This document shows positions 9,588 to 18,231 of a stretch of 64,000 bases of DNA, piece by piece (position 1 is the stretch's first letter; each line of letters begins with the position of its first letter). Below the pieces are notes generated by a model. The model did not search any database, was not told the DNA's origin, and saw only the letters and a program-made list of their open reading frames with translations. The DNA is taken from positions 4,919,001 to 4,983,000 of the forward strand of contig NZ_LR824569.1 in assembly GCF_903969135.1 (NCBI RefSeq). Direction: 5' to 3'. The translations under genes and the position numbers were made by a program. Source of the DNA: Chryseobacterium sp. JV274. GTDB lineage: Bacteria > Bacteroidota > Bacteroidia > Flavobacteriales > Weeksellaceae.

Positions 9588-10031
9588 ATGAGTGTAAAGT
9601 CAATGATGATAGGATTCTTAAGTTTTATTTTCGTAGCGGTACTTTCAGGATGTTCCTGGTTGACTGATTTTTATATTCAGAATCTGACCGGGACCAAAAA
9701 AATAATAAAGATCAATTATAGCTATCCGATCTCAAAAGCAATTGATAATGAATCCGGCAGCTTTGCATTTCATTATGAGAATGGAATACTGTCACCCCGG
9801 TCTTTTTATAAAATCAAAAATCCAAAGTCTCTTGAAAAAATAGAAGTCAGAGATTCTTCCATTGTTCTTGAGCTTTATCCAAATTCAACAACAAAAATTT
9901 ACAAAAGCCATAATGGAAGTTGGAGATATATGATTAAAAGTGTTGAGATTGATGGAACAATATTTTATCCTGCAGAATTGAAAGATAAAATTAAGTTTAT
10001 CCGTAATGATTATGTTTACAAAATTGAATAA
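9588..10031 (+). CDS. predicted lipoprotein, unknown function
   Basis: A 147-residue protein. It starts with a hydrophobic signal peptide (about residues 6-20) ending in the lipobox LSGC, so Cys22 would be lipid-anchored. The mature part is polar with alternating hydrophobic residues and looks like a small beta-rich domain. I do not recognise a family. The ATG at 9588 gives a complete signal peptide; a second ATG three codons further would serve as well. The next gene follows after 45 nt and also encodes a small membrane-anchored protein, so the two may be one transcript. Confidence 0.6.
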   Translation: MSVKSMMIGFLSFIFVAVLSGCSWLTDFYIQNLTGTKKIIKINYSYPISKAIDNESGSFAFHYENGILSPRSFYKIKNPKSLEKIEVRDSSIVLELYPNSTTKIYKSHNGSWRYMIKSVEIDGTIFYPAELKDKIKFIRNDYVYKIE

Positions 10032-10076
10032 AGAAAAAAGTAAGATTATGGTAGTTCAGAAGAATAGGATGGTATT

Positions 10077-10466
10077 ATGAGCAATTTTATGAAAAAAGCA
10101 TTTTTAGTATTCGTAATAATATTAGTTGTTATGCTTATTATCAATATTAATTTTCCATTAAAGAAACAGGATATCTATGGAAAGTATATTAACAAGAATT
10201 TTGATAATCCAGTTTGTTGTGTAGAAGCTCCACATATAGCAGACACTTTAACTTTGTATGAGAATAAAACGTTTGAAAGTAATTTTTACGGCGTTGGAAC
10301 ATATAAATTATACAATGGGATAAATCCTGAAATAGAACTTTATTATAAAGATTTTGATCAATCAGCAGTCTATAAAACCTATTTTTCAAATGAAGTATTT
10401 GAAAATCCAAAAATCATGTTGAATGCAGATCTAAATCATTATTATGAAAAACTTAACAATCAATGA
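10077..10466 (+). CDS. small membrane-anchored protein, unknown function
   Basis: A 129-residue protein with one hydrophobic segment (about residues 7-26, KKAFLVFVIILVVMLIINI) and no lipobox, so it is either anchored by an N-terminal helix or secreted. The rest is polar, with IYGKYINKN and DTLTLYENKTFESNFYG segments that resemble small beta-barrel lipoprotein-like domains detecting or binding envelope ligands. No family is assigned. It lies between the lipoprotein gene at 9588 and a broken gene at 10470, with a 3-nt gap to the latter. Confidence 0.55.
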   Translation: MSNFMKKAFLVFVIILVVMLIININFPLKKQDIYGKYINKNFDNPVCCVEAPHIADTLTLYENKTFESNFYGVGTYKLYNGINPEIELYYKDFDQSAVYKTYFSNEVFENPKIMLNADLNHYYEKLNNQ

Positions 10467-10469
10467 AGA

Positions 10470-10717
10470 ATGGATAAAAAAGCAATAAAAATTTTATTTA
10501 CTACCATAAAAAGTTCTCAGGATTGTTGGAAATACTAGGCATTATCGGAATTTTACATGATGATACCCATTTTGGGTATGCAGATCAATATGTTACCTAT
10601 CCGGAAAGAGAGCACAGACTTATCAGAAATGATGATGTTGGTTATCCCGCGAGATGGTGGCTGGAAAAATTTGGAGTGAGTCATGAAAAGTGGAAATACT
10701 GGTTTGAAAGTAAATAA
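10470..10717 (+). pseudogene. remnant of an unknown gene, internally deleted or frameshifted
   Basis: Two coding-like pieces in different frames abut here. From ATG 10470 a frame runs for 22 codons (starting MDKKAIKILF) to a TAG at 10536. From about 10511 another frame without an ATG (only TTG at 10523) encodes a compact C-terminus containing ILHDDTHFGYADQY, DVGYPARWW and EKWKYWF, ending at 10717. The second piece is rich in conserved-looking aromatic residues and reads like the true end of a larger protein. From memory, both pieces resemble the two ends of one longer Chryseobacterium family of unknown function; this is uncertain. I treat it as a gene relic that lost its middle. Confidence 0.45.
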
Positions 10718-10921
10718 TAGATTGTATGTGGTACAGATGTATATTTGAAAGCAAACTTTCAATATAAAAATCATTCCCAGAATTAATTCACAATAGTTTT
10801 TATCGTATAATCTTAAAAGTAGATTATTTTTGCAGAATTATTTATAAATTAGAGCGTTAAAATTCAAGCTGTTATTACTATTTAAAAACTAATAAAAACT
10901 TCACCAAATCCAGATATAACC

Positions 10922-11422
10922 ATGGCAGAATATTACGCAAAATCAAGCAATTCTTTATCTTTTGAAGTCACAAAAGAAGAGACATTAATTGGGAAACTTA
11001 CTTATACAAGCTGGTTTAAATTTAATGCTGTTATTGAAATTGCAAATGGTCAATCCTATCAGGTGGAACCAAAAGGTTTCTGGGGAACCACTATTGAGTT
11101 GAAAGACCATGAAAGAGTCCTTTTAAAATTCAGGATGAACTGGAATGGTGAAATTGTGGTGCAGACTTATTTTGAGGGCGTGAAAAACGGCTATCTCTTT
11201 AAACACAGAGGTATCTTTAAAGAATCATTTGTCCTTACAGATCAGGAAGGAGTGGAGCTTATGATCATAAAACCGCATTTAAAATGGGCCTCTCTGAATT
11301 ATGAATACCAGATTACAACTTCTGACGCCTTTGAATTGTTTCCGGATAAAGAGATTGTCCTGATTAATGCGCTGCATTGTGCCAACTATTACATGTCGAT
11401 GATGGCATCTGCTGTCATATAG
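10922..11422 (+). CDS. conserved hypothetical protein (beta-rich, LURP-one-like fold possible)
   Basis: A 166-residue cytosolic-looking protein without signal peptide or clear membrane span until a mildly hydrophobic C-terminus (CANYYMSMMASAVI). Its pattern of beta strands with LIGKLTYTSWF, FKFNAVIEIANG and LLKFRMNWNGEIVVQ resembles tubby/LURP-one-like proteins, but I cannot show that from sequence alone. A promoter -7 element TATTTTTG stands at 10825-10832, about 90 nt upstream. A strong terminator follows at 11469, shared with the convergent gene. Function unknown. Confidence 0.6.
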   Translation: MAEYYAKSSNSLSFEVTKEETLIGKLTYTSWFKFNAVIEIANGQSYQVEPKGFWGTTIELKDHERVLLKFRMNWNGEIVVQTYFEGVKNGYLFKHRGIFKESFVLTDQEGVELMIIKPHLKWASLNYEYQITTSDAFELFPDKEIVLINALHCANYYMSMMASAVI

Positions 11423-11468
11423 AAAAGATAATTTAATACTTTAAAGTAAATAATTACAAATCACCATA

Positions 11469-11494
11469 AAAGCGAAAGATTTTTCTTTCGCTTT
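11469..11494. terminator. bidirectional terminator between convergent genes
   Basis: AAAGCGAAAG (11469-11478) pairs perfectly with CTTTCGCTTT (11485-11494). It lies between the stop codons of the genes at 10922 (+) and 11527 (-), and A/T flanks allow it to act in both directions. Confidence 0.8.
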
Positions 11495-11526
11495 CAATTT
11501 TACATCAATAAAATGGTTAGATAACT

Positions 11527-11931
11527 TCATAACTTTGATAAAGATTTTGAAACAGCCAGGCTGTCTTCAAGTAATCTGTAACGTATAATTTTATTGTTTT
11601 GAATACGCATCTGAATACAGAATAAAGACTCTGCAATATTACCGGTTGCAAGCATTTTCGTTGCAAATTCTCCCGTTATAACAGCATTTTCATGGTCAGT
11701 AAAAATATGGTCGATTTTAGCAGAAACGGGTTCTGTATTTTTCCATAATAACTCAAAAAAATCGGATACTTCCTGTTTGTTGCTTCTTACTCCCAGCCAT
11801 GGTGCTTTTTGTTCATCTCCAGGTATATACCAATCTACCGTGTCAGAAAATAAATTGGTTAACTCTGTTAGATTTCTTCCCGAAAGAAGCTGAAGGAAAT
11901 CCTGTACGGTTTCTTGAATACTGTTATTCAT
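11527..11931 (-). CDS. SnoaL-like / NTF2-like family protein
   Basis: A 134-residue protein of the NTF2-like cone fold. The typical features are the N-terminal helix, LTNLFSDTVDWYIPG, a central WLGVRSNKQEVSDFFELLW, and the closing strands with MRIQNNKIIRYRLLEDS. Members are small hydrolases, isomerases or binding proteins in many pathways, so no reaction can be assigned. It is transcribed divergently from the siderophore receptor operon across a 342-nt gap and convergently with the gene at 10922. No signal peptide is present. Confidence 0.8.
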   Translation of the reverse strand: MNNSIQETVQDFLQLLSGRNLTELTNLFSDTVDWYIPGDEQKAPWLGVRSNKQEVSDFFELLWKNTEPVSAKIDHIFTDHENAVITGEFATKMLATGNIAESLFCIQMRIQNNKIIRYRLLEDSLAVSKSLSKL

Positions 11932-12218
11932 TTTTCTATAAATTTTAAATTTCCTGAATCATTTCTATAAAAATTATATGTTGGGAAAATAAGTTTAAAA
12001 GAGCTTAAACTCATTTTTCCACGGCAAATCCTTTTGGAAAATTCTAATCAATAATGCCATAAATATATAAGATTAGAAGATAAGAAAAATCTAAATCCTA
12101 TTACCTAAAATGCCATTTCACAGCAGATAATCAATAGCAGATATAAGTTCTTATTTCAATAAATCCTTTGTTGATGGGCTATTTCAAAGCAGTTAATTTT
12201 ATGATATGCGTCATATTT

Positions 12219-12251
12219 TTATTTAGAATTAATAAAAATAAAATAATTTTG
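12219..12251 (+). promoter_or_regulatory. promoter and possible Fur-type site of the siderophore operon
   Basis: A -7 element TAATTTTG stands at 12244-12251, 22 nt before the receptor start. Immediately upstream, 12219-12241 holds a partial palindrome with TTATTT and AAATAA arms around AGAATTAAT, which resembles the TTTAGA-type Fur boxes of flavobacteria. Fur control is likely by gene content, but the site match is partial. The rest of the 342-nt gap (11932-12218) shows no gene or clear structure. Confidence 0.4.
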
Positions 12252-12273
12252 CAGAACTAACTTAATTATAAAC

Positions 12274-14424
12274 ATGAAAAAAACAATTATTTCTGCAGCT
12301 CTATTAGCCGTAACAATGCTGAGTGCCCAGGAAACGGATACCATTAAAGTGGCTGAAATCCAGTCCGTATCACTCCAGGGAACCCATAATTACAGAACGA
12401 AAAAATCTGAATCTATAGCAAGACTTCCTCTGGAAAACCTTGAAAACCCTACCGTTTACAACCTTGTTCCCAAAGAAATCATCAGTGAAATGGGGGCAAT
12501 GGACTTCAACACTGCGATGGCTTCTGCTCCAGGTGTTGTGGTAAGCAACAGTGTAAATGACAGCGGGAACGATATTTTTATGAGAGGCTTCAGCTCCAAT
12601 GCCAGTTTCAGAAACGGACTTACCCAAAACCCAAGAGTACAGTCCGAAATCGCTAATATCGAAAGAGTAGAAGTAATTAAAGGACCGTCCGGAACTTTAT
12701 TCGGAGGAACCTTAGCCAACTATGGCGGAGTGGTGAATATAGTCACTAAAAAACCACAGGAAAACTTCGGGGGAATTATCAATTATACCACCGGAAGCTG
12801 GGGAATGAACAGGATCACGGCTGATGTGAATACCCCTTTGAACAAAGAAAAAACAGCATTGGCAAGATTCAATGTGGCAGCCTATTCTCAGGATTCATTT
12901 CAGGATGCGGGTTACAACAAAGGATTGTTCTTTTCCGGAAGTGTTTTATATAAAGTAAGCGACAAAACATCAGTAACGCTTGATACCGAATTTCATGCTC
13001 CGGATAAAACATTGAATGCCTATGTAAGAAACTCAGAGAAACTGACCTTACATTCAATGAAAGACTTAGAAGTAGCCTATAAAAGAGCGTTTACAAGCAA
13101 TGATATTGGTTCTAAAAGAACCAATTTTGTGACGATGGCCGAGGTTACCCATAAATTCAACGATCAATGGACCTCGCGAACATCTTACCAAAGAGGTGAA
13201 GCCAATGAAAATGAGTCTATCTTTTTAGTGCTTAGATATCTGAATAATAATCAGGTAGAAAGAATGATCCGCCCTTTCGACAGCTTCAAAGTGACTACAG
13301 ACAATATACAGCAGAATTTTACAGGAGATTTTAAAATAGGTGGCTTAAGAAACCGGCTGGTAGTAGGAATAGATTATTTCCAGCAAAGAACAAAATATCA
13401 GTTCCCTTATTATGAAGCCAACGGATACAGCAACGTTTTTATGCCTTATGACAAAGTGAATCTCGACAGTTCTTCAGCATGGGATCCCATTTCAAGAAAC
13501 AAATTCATGAATAAAGAGAGAAAATCTACAGAATCGGATATTACCACATTCAGAACGATTAGCGGATATATCTCCAATGTTTTGAATATCACAGATAATT
13601 TACTTGTAATGGCTAGTTTAAGAGTAGACAGTTACAAAAATGACGATACAGTAATAAATGGTGTTGAGATCTCGACTAAAAACGGATATCCTGAAAATAA
13701 AGTTACAGGGTACAGCCAGACCCAGTTTTCACCAAAATTCGGGTTGGTTTATGAAATTGTAAAAGATCAGATCTCATTTTTCGCCAATTATGTGAATGGA
13801 TTCAAAAACTATGCTCCGTCATTGAATGAAACCGGTGTTTTGACAAAATGGGATCCGGAACAGGGAAATCAGGTTGAAACAGGTTTTAAAGTAGATCTTT
13901 TCCATAAAAAATTACTGACGACCGTAAGTTATTATAATATTAATGTTAAAAACAGACTGGTTGCAGATCCGGGCGGAATAGGAAGTATTCAGGATGGCAA
14001 TATCAAAAGTCAGGGTCTGGAAATAGGCATCATCGCCAATCCTCTCAAAGGATGGAATATTGTTGCCGGATATGGATATAACGATAATAAATATGATGAC
14101 CGAAGTAAAGACAGCGGAAAAAGAATTGCCTGGACACCAAAACATGTAGCCAATCTGTGGACAAGCTACAAAATTATAGATGGAGCGTATGAGGGGCTTG
14201 GTTTCGGAGCCGGATTTAATTTTGTAGACCAAACTTATATTAATATTACCAATCATTTCCTTGCTCCTTCTTATACTACCGTAGGTGCTACAATTTTCTA
14301 TGACAAGAAAAAATACAGAATCGGTCTGAAAATGAATAATGCCCTCAATGAAGCCTATTGGAACTTCTACGGACAGCCACAGAAGCCAAGAGAAATCCTT
14401 GCCAATTTTGCATTTAAATTTTAA
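12274..14424 (+). CDS. TonB-dependent siderophore receptor
   Basis: An outer-membrane active transporter for ferric siderophores, energised by TonB-ExbBD. The 716-residue precursor has a signal peptide (about 1-18, ending MLSAQ), a plug domain (about 55-170) with the family words ASAPGVVVSNS, DIFMRGFSSN and VEVIKGPSGTLFGG, and a 22-strand barrel region to the C-terminus, which ends in aromatic Phe as required for BamA insertion. There is no N-terminal carboxypeptidase-like or signalling domain, so it does not appear to drive an anti-sigma cascade. It is followed by a PepSY membrane protein and an esterase, which together suggest uptake, reduction and hydrolysis of a catecholate-type siderophore. 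Confidence 0.93.
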   Translation: MKKTIISAALLAVTMLSAQETDTIKVAEIQSVSLQGTHNYRTKKSESIARLPLENLENPTVYNLVPKEIISEMGAMDFNTAMASAPGVVVSNSVNDSGNDIFMRGFSSNASFRNGLTQNPRVQSEIANIERVEVIKGPSGTLFGGTLANYGGVVNIVTKKPQENFGGIINYTTGSWGMNRITADVNTPLNKEKTALARFNVAAYSQDSFQDAGYNKGLFFSGSVLYKVSDKTSVTLDTEFHAPDKTLNAYVRNSEKLTLHSMKDLEVAYKRAFTSNDIGSKRTNFVTMAEVTHKFNDQWTSRTSYQRGEANENESIFLVLRYLNNNQVERMIRPFDSFKVTTDNIQQNFTGDFKIGGLRNRLVVGIDYFQQRTKYQFPYYEANGYSNVFMPYDKVNLDSSSAWDPISRNKFMNKERKSTESDITTFRTISGYISNVLNITDNLLVMASLRVDSYKNDDTVINGVEISTKNGYPENKVTGYSQTQFSPKFGLVYEIVKDQISFFANYVNGFKNYAPSLNETGVLTKWDPEQGNQVETGFKVDLFHKKLLTTVSYYNINVKNRLVADPGGIGSIQDGNIKSQGLEIGIIANPLKGWNIVAGYGYNDNKYDDRSKDSGKRIAWTPKHVANLWTSYKIIDGAYEGLGFGAGFNFVDQTYINITNHFLAPSYTTVGATIFYDKKKYRIGLKMNNALNEAYWNFYGQPQKPREILANFAFKF

Positions 14425-14474
14425 TACCTAAAAACAAAAAATAATCTCAACGAAAATAGAAGGATGAAAACCGT

Positions 14475-14599
14475 AAAGGTGCAACGCTTTGATTTATAAT
14501 AACCCAATATTTCTGTGCCCTCGAATATGCTAAAGTAAATGGCAGCAGGAATAACTCTTTTCACTTTACAAACGCCATTATAAATCCTGTTGCGCCTTT
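14475..14599. repeat. palindromic repeat inside the siderophore operon
   Basis: The 200-nt gap between receptor and PepSY genes contains a long imperfect inverted repeat. The left arm at 14475-14500 (AAAGGTGCAACG then ATTTATAAT) pairs with the right arm at 14577-14599 (ATTATAAAT then TGTTGCGCCTTT). A transcript across it would fold into a long stem. It may be another mobile palindromic repeat or may attenuate expression of the two downstream genes relative to the receptor. Confidence 0.55.
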
Positions 14600-14624
14600 G
14601 CATTTTCAACCATTATATTTTTGA

Positions 14625-15905
14625 ATGACAAAAACAGATATGGAGAATAAAAAAACTAATCCTAAAAAAAAGCAAGGGAAATCCCTTACGAAAAGTATCA
14701 CCGGATGGCTGCATCTCTGGCTCGGACTGGTTTCCGGGATCATTGTGCTGACGGTTACTCTTTCGGGGACAGTATTTGTCTTTTGTGACGAAATCATTGA
14801 TCTGTGCGGCGGAAGCGCCAAATATGTCCAGACTCCGGTGAATGCAAAAAAAATGACTCCCGAAGAATTGCTGGTTCAGTTTCATCAACAGGTTCCGGAT
14901 AGAAAAGCATTCTATTTTGATACTTATAAAGAGGCAGACCGAAGTTTCAGGGTAGCATCAGCAACTAAGCCGCCCAAAGACAAAAATGCAGACAAAGCAA
15001 AGCAGAAAGGACGTGGTCCAAGAGGAGTATTTGCCTATCATTACCTTAATCCTTATACTGGGAAAGTCATCGGTTCTACAAAAAGCTATGAATTTTTTTA
15101 TGTTGTTGCACATATTCACGCTCAGTTGCTTGCAGGAAAGTTCGGGAAAACCGTAGTCGGAATTGCCTCAATTATTTTTTTTATCCAGCTCATCGGAGGG
15201 CTGATTCTATGGTGGCCAAAAAAATGGAACAAAACAACAAGAACAACAGCTTTTAAAATTAAATCAGGAACAAAATGGCGCAGGAAAAACTATGATTTTC
15301 ATAATGTCTTTGGCTTTTATTCATTGCTTCCGGCAGTATTTATTACCATTACAGGACTGATTATGGCCTATGAGGTTTTGACAAATCTTACCCAGCAGGC
15401 TTTTGGAGGCGCTGTGGATGCCCATACCATTGCAGAAAAATATGAACCCAAATTTGATCCTGAGAAAAAAGCGTTGTCCTATACTGATTTTGTAGACAAA
15501 AAATTCAAGGAATTTCCTGAGGCTAAACAGCTCAGGATGAGTATTCCAAGAAATGATTCAGCAACAGTCTATCACGTGGTTGCAGCTCAGTTTATTGGTT
15601 TAAAAAGCCTTGTCAATGGGAAAAGTATGGAAACAAATAAATATACCGGGAATGAGATAGATTATCCCAAAGAAGTTCAGATGCATGAAGTGATTGAGCA
15701 TATGAATTTTGACCTTCACGTGGGATATTGGGGTGGTATGTTCGGTAAAATATTCACCTTTATTATCGGAATTATCTGTACAAGTCTTCCGGTTACCGGA
15801 TTCCTGATCTGGTGGGGCAGAAGAAACAAATCACCCAAAAAGAATAAAGAAATTAAAAATATTCATCAACACAGAAAAGATTTACAGCATGAGCAATTGG
15901 TTTAA
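14625..15905 (+). CDS. PepSY-associated transmembrane protein (PiuB-like)
   Basis: An inner-membrane protein of 426 residues of the PepSY_TM family, often found with siderophore receptors and thought to reduce ferric siderophores in the periplasm. The first membrane helix (about residues 24-48, HLWLGLVSGIIVLTVTLSG) is followed by a PepSY periplasmic region (about 55-155) and a helix near 180-200 (VVGIASIIFFIQLIGGLILWW). A helix near 232-250 and a second periplasmic loop follow, and the last helix is at about 370-395. Histidines at helix ends fit the haem or iron ligation proposed for the family. The start could be ATG 14625 or ATG 14640. It overlaps the esterase gene by 17 nt, so the pair is translated together. 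Confidence 0.88.
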   Translation: MTKTDMENKKTNPKKKQGKSLTKSITGWLHLWLGLVSGIIVLTVTLSGTVFVFCDEIIDLCGGSAKYVQTPVNAKKMTPEELLVQFHQQVPDRKAFYFDTYKEADRSFRVASATKPPKDKNADKAKQKGRGPRGVFAYHYLNPYTGKVIGSTKSYEFFYVVAHIHAQLLAGKFGKTVVGIASIIFFIQLIGGLILWWPKKWNKTTRTTAFKIKSGTKWRRKNYDFHNVFGFYSLLPAVFITITGLIMAYEVLTNLTQQAFGGAVDAHTIAEKYEPKFDPEKKALSYTDFVDKKFKEFPEAKQLRMSIPRNDSATVYHVVAAQFIGLKSLVNGKSMETNKYTGNEIDYPKEVQMHEVIEHMNFDLHVGYWGGMFGKIFTFIIGIICTSLPVTGFLIWWGRRNKSPKKNKEIKNIHQHRKDLQHEQLV

Positions 15906-16941
15906 AATTCTATACCTCCCATTATTTTTACTCTTCACATTAGGGAATGGGCAGGAAAAACTGACAATAGGAGAGAAGCAAAATGTATTTTCACAATTTT
16001 TAAACGAAAACAGAGAAATTTGGGTGCATTTGCCTAAAACCTATAGTGACAATACCATCAATGCTGCAAAATATCCGGTCATCTATCTCCTAGACGGAGA
16101 AATCAATTTTGAATATTACACCGGATTAACGGATTTCATTGCCAGAACTCCTTATTCAGATATTCCGGAATGTATTGTGGTAGGAATAAAAAATACAGAA
16201 AGAACAAGAGATCTTACGCCAACGAAAGCTCAGAAAAAAAGCCCTGTAAATCCAGATGTTATCCTTTTTGCAGACAGTGGCGGAGGTGAAAATTTTGTGA
16301 AATTTATGCAGGAAGAGCTGAAACCATTCATTAATAAAAATTACCGGACTCAGGATTATTCTGTATTGGTTGGGCATTCTTTCGGAGGATTATTTGCCAT
16401 CAATACATTCCTTTTACATCCTGATTATTTCAATGCTTATGTGGCGAATGATCCCAGTTTATGGTGGGATAATAAAGTGACCATTTCAAGAACAAAAGAC
16501 TATTTAGAAAAGAATAAAAAATTTCCGGTAAAGAAATCTTTGTATGTTTCTCAGGCAGACAATGAAGAACAGCAGAAAAACTGGAATTCCGATATGACCC
16601 AGGCCATTGAAGAATTTAAAGGAATCATAGAAAAAAACGGATCTTTGAACTATAAGCATAGTTTCTTCGAAGGGGAAACCCATGGAACCGTTTCCTATCC
16701 CGGAAATTATGAAGCATTAAAATTTATATTTAAAGGCTTCAGAACCGATATAAAACAGTTGTCCAAAAATCCCAAATTACTGGAGGAAGATTATAAAAAG
16801 CTTTCCGAAAAAATAGGAACAGAGTTTACCCCTTCAGAAGCGTATCTGAATGTAGTCATCAAATTCATGAAGAACAATGGATTCAAAGAATCTGAAACTT
16901 ATTTTACGAATCTGAAAGACAGATATTATTCAAAGAAATAG
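15889..16941 (+). CDS. secreted esterase, Fes/IroE-like alpha/beta hydrolase
   Basis: A 350-residue alpha/beta hydrolase of the putative esterase (Fes/IroE/EstD-like) group, with a signal peptide (about 1-21, ending LGNGQ), so it acts in the periplasm. The nucleophile elbow is GHSFGG with Ser164, a DPSLWWD segment follows, and the acid-base His is probably in GETHGT near residue 265. The C-terminal tail (about 280-350) is helical, as in periplasmic siderophore esterases. Being the last gene of the receptor-PepSY-esterase operon, it most likely linearises an ester-type siderophore after import. The 17-nt overlap with the upstream gene supports coupling. Substrate is inferred from context. Confidence 0.85.
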   Translation: MSNWFKILYLPLFLLFTLGNGQEKLTIGEKQNVFSQFLNENREIWVHLPKTYSDNTINAAKYPVIYLLDGEINFEYYTGLTDFIARTPYSDIPECIVVGIKNTERTRDLTPTKAQKKSPVNPDVILFADSGGGENFVKFMQEELKPFINKNYRTQDYSVLVGHSFGGLFAINTFLLHPDYFNAYVANDPSLWWDNKVTISRTKDYLEKNKKFPVKKSLYVSQADNEEQQKNWNSDMTQAIEEFKGIIEKNGSLNYKHSFFEGETHGTVSYPGNYEALKFIFKGFRTDIKQLSKNPKLLEEDYKKLSEKIGTEFTPSEAYLNVVIKFMKNNGFKESETYFTNLKDRYYSKK

Positions 16942-16956
16942 TGAACTGAAATAAAA

Positions 16957-16989
16957 AATCCAGTCTGTTAATTAACAGGTTGGATTTTT
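16957..16989 (+). terminator. intrinsic terminator of the siderophore operon
   Basis: AATCCA and CTGTTAAT at 16957-16971 pair with ATTAACAG and TGGATT at 16972-16986, followed by T residues. It closes the operon after the esterase stop codon. Confidence 0.8.
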
Positions 16990-17016
16990 GATATTAGATA
17001 ATGTATAAAATAAGTT

Positions 17017-17068
17017 TTGGCTAAAGCCAATGGATTGTTGACAAATAAAAAACGGGCTAAAGCCCGTT
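17017..17068. repeat. GGCTAAAGCC-type twin hairpin repeat
   Basis: Two related hairpins, TTGGC-TAAA-GCCAA (17017-17030) and AACGGGC-TAAA-GCCCGTT (17051-17068), share the TAAA loop and differ by compensating stem changes. This is a REP-like element of a type common between flavobacterial genes. Confidence 0.65.
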
Positions 17069-17181
17069 CCTATTTAATTTTTCTTATAGATTTTGCTAAT
17101 TGAGCAAATGTATTCTAAAAACCTATCCACACAGTTTGTGATTCCGTAGGAATCCATGCAGATTTTTTCCAAAAGCTTTTC

Positions 17182-18198
17182 TTAATGCCTGTTATCACAA
17201 TTAATTGGAAAATCCTTCTCTTTTTTATCTAAAAAACTAATAGAGGGACAGCCAAAAGACTGGGCAATGAATCCAAAAATAACAGGAGATTTTCCTTTAA
17301 AAAGATGGCCTGTCCATTGGAAAACATTGGCTTCATCGGCATCTATTCCATACAAAGGAAGAAATTCTCCACCATCACTTCCTGCAAGACTAAATGTTTT
17401 TTCCGCCACCTTTTCTTTACGATCATTGATGGCTACAAGCTTACGTTCTGTAATATTTCCTTCTTCAAGATAGTCCTGCAGATAATAAGTTATATTTTCA
17501 TACTGTGACTGATAGGTCTTTCCCTGAGTTAATTTTGAATGACTAAAATATTTTTTTGAAATATCAGTACTGGCTTTTTGCCATTTCACAGCTTTCATTT
17601 TATTTTCTACGAATGGATTTTTATTCCCAAAATAAGCGATGGCATTATCGTATTTATCATAGTCTGTTATTTTTCGGTGAGTTTCAACCTGAAAACCAAT
17701 CATATAAGACTCTGGATCTAATTCTTCACTGTCTGACATATAAGGACTTAAATAAGCAACTGCTTTTAATTGGCTGACAGGTCTTTTTTGAAGCTTATTA
17801 GACTGATAATTGTAAATATACAGGGAATCATTTTCAGTGAGATGAATTCCACTAAGCAGTTTCTTTCTGCCTGGAGCATCCAGTTCAAAATGCTGGAGTT
17901 CTTCAAAAGACATCTGCTTTTGATTTTTAAGAATATCTGCCGGAATAGGAGGAGTCTCATTAAAAATATCAGAAACAGAAATAAAAAAATCAACGTCAGA
18001 ATCCTTCTCTGCTGATGAAATGGAAGACAGACTGAAAATATTAAAATTAGTGTAATCTATTTTCTCCTCTGTTTTTGTCGTTTTTACAGAATCATTAGTC
18101 GTTTTTGTTGTGGTAACGGCAGTTTTCTTCTCTTCTTTCTGACAGCTGGTAACCATCAGTAGAAAAATTAAAGGGGCTGCGGCAGTTTTTATCTTCAT
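17182..18198 (-). CDS. predicted lipoprotein, unknown function
   Basis: A 338-residue predicted lipoprotein. The signal peptide (starting MKIKTAAAPLIF) ends in the lipobox VTSC, followed by a Thr/Lys-rich linker. The folded part contains DSLYIYNYQSNKLQKRPV and a C-terminal GCPSISFL segment. No family is recognised. A start five codons upstream (18213) is possible; the inner ATG gives a more usual signal peptide. The next gene on the same strand starts 33 nt beyond, so the two form a probable operon transcribed leftwards from the promoter region near 19087-19155. Confidence 0.6.
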   Translation of the reverse strand: MKIKTAAAPLIFLLMVTSCQKEEKKTAVTTTKTTNDSVKTTKTEEKIDYTNFNIFSLSSISSAEKDSDVDFFISVSDIFNETPPIPADILKNQKQMSFEELQHFELDAPGRKKLLSGIHLTENDSLYIYNYQSNKLQKRPVSQLKAVAYLSPYMSDSEELDPESYMIGFQVETHRKITDYDKYDNAIAYFGNKNPFVENKMKAVKWQKASTDISKKYFSHSKLTQGKTYQSQYENITYYLQDYLEEGNITERKLVAINDRKEKVAEKTFSLAGSDGGEFLPLYGIDADEANVFQWTGHLFKGKSPVIFGFIAQSFGCPSISFLDKKEKDFPINCDNRH

Positions 18199-18231
18199 TA
18201 TCTTTTTTGGCATTAAAGTGTTTATTATATT

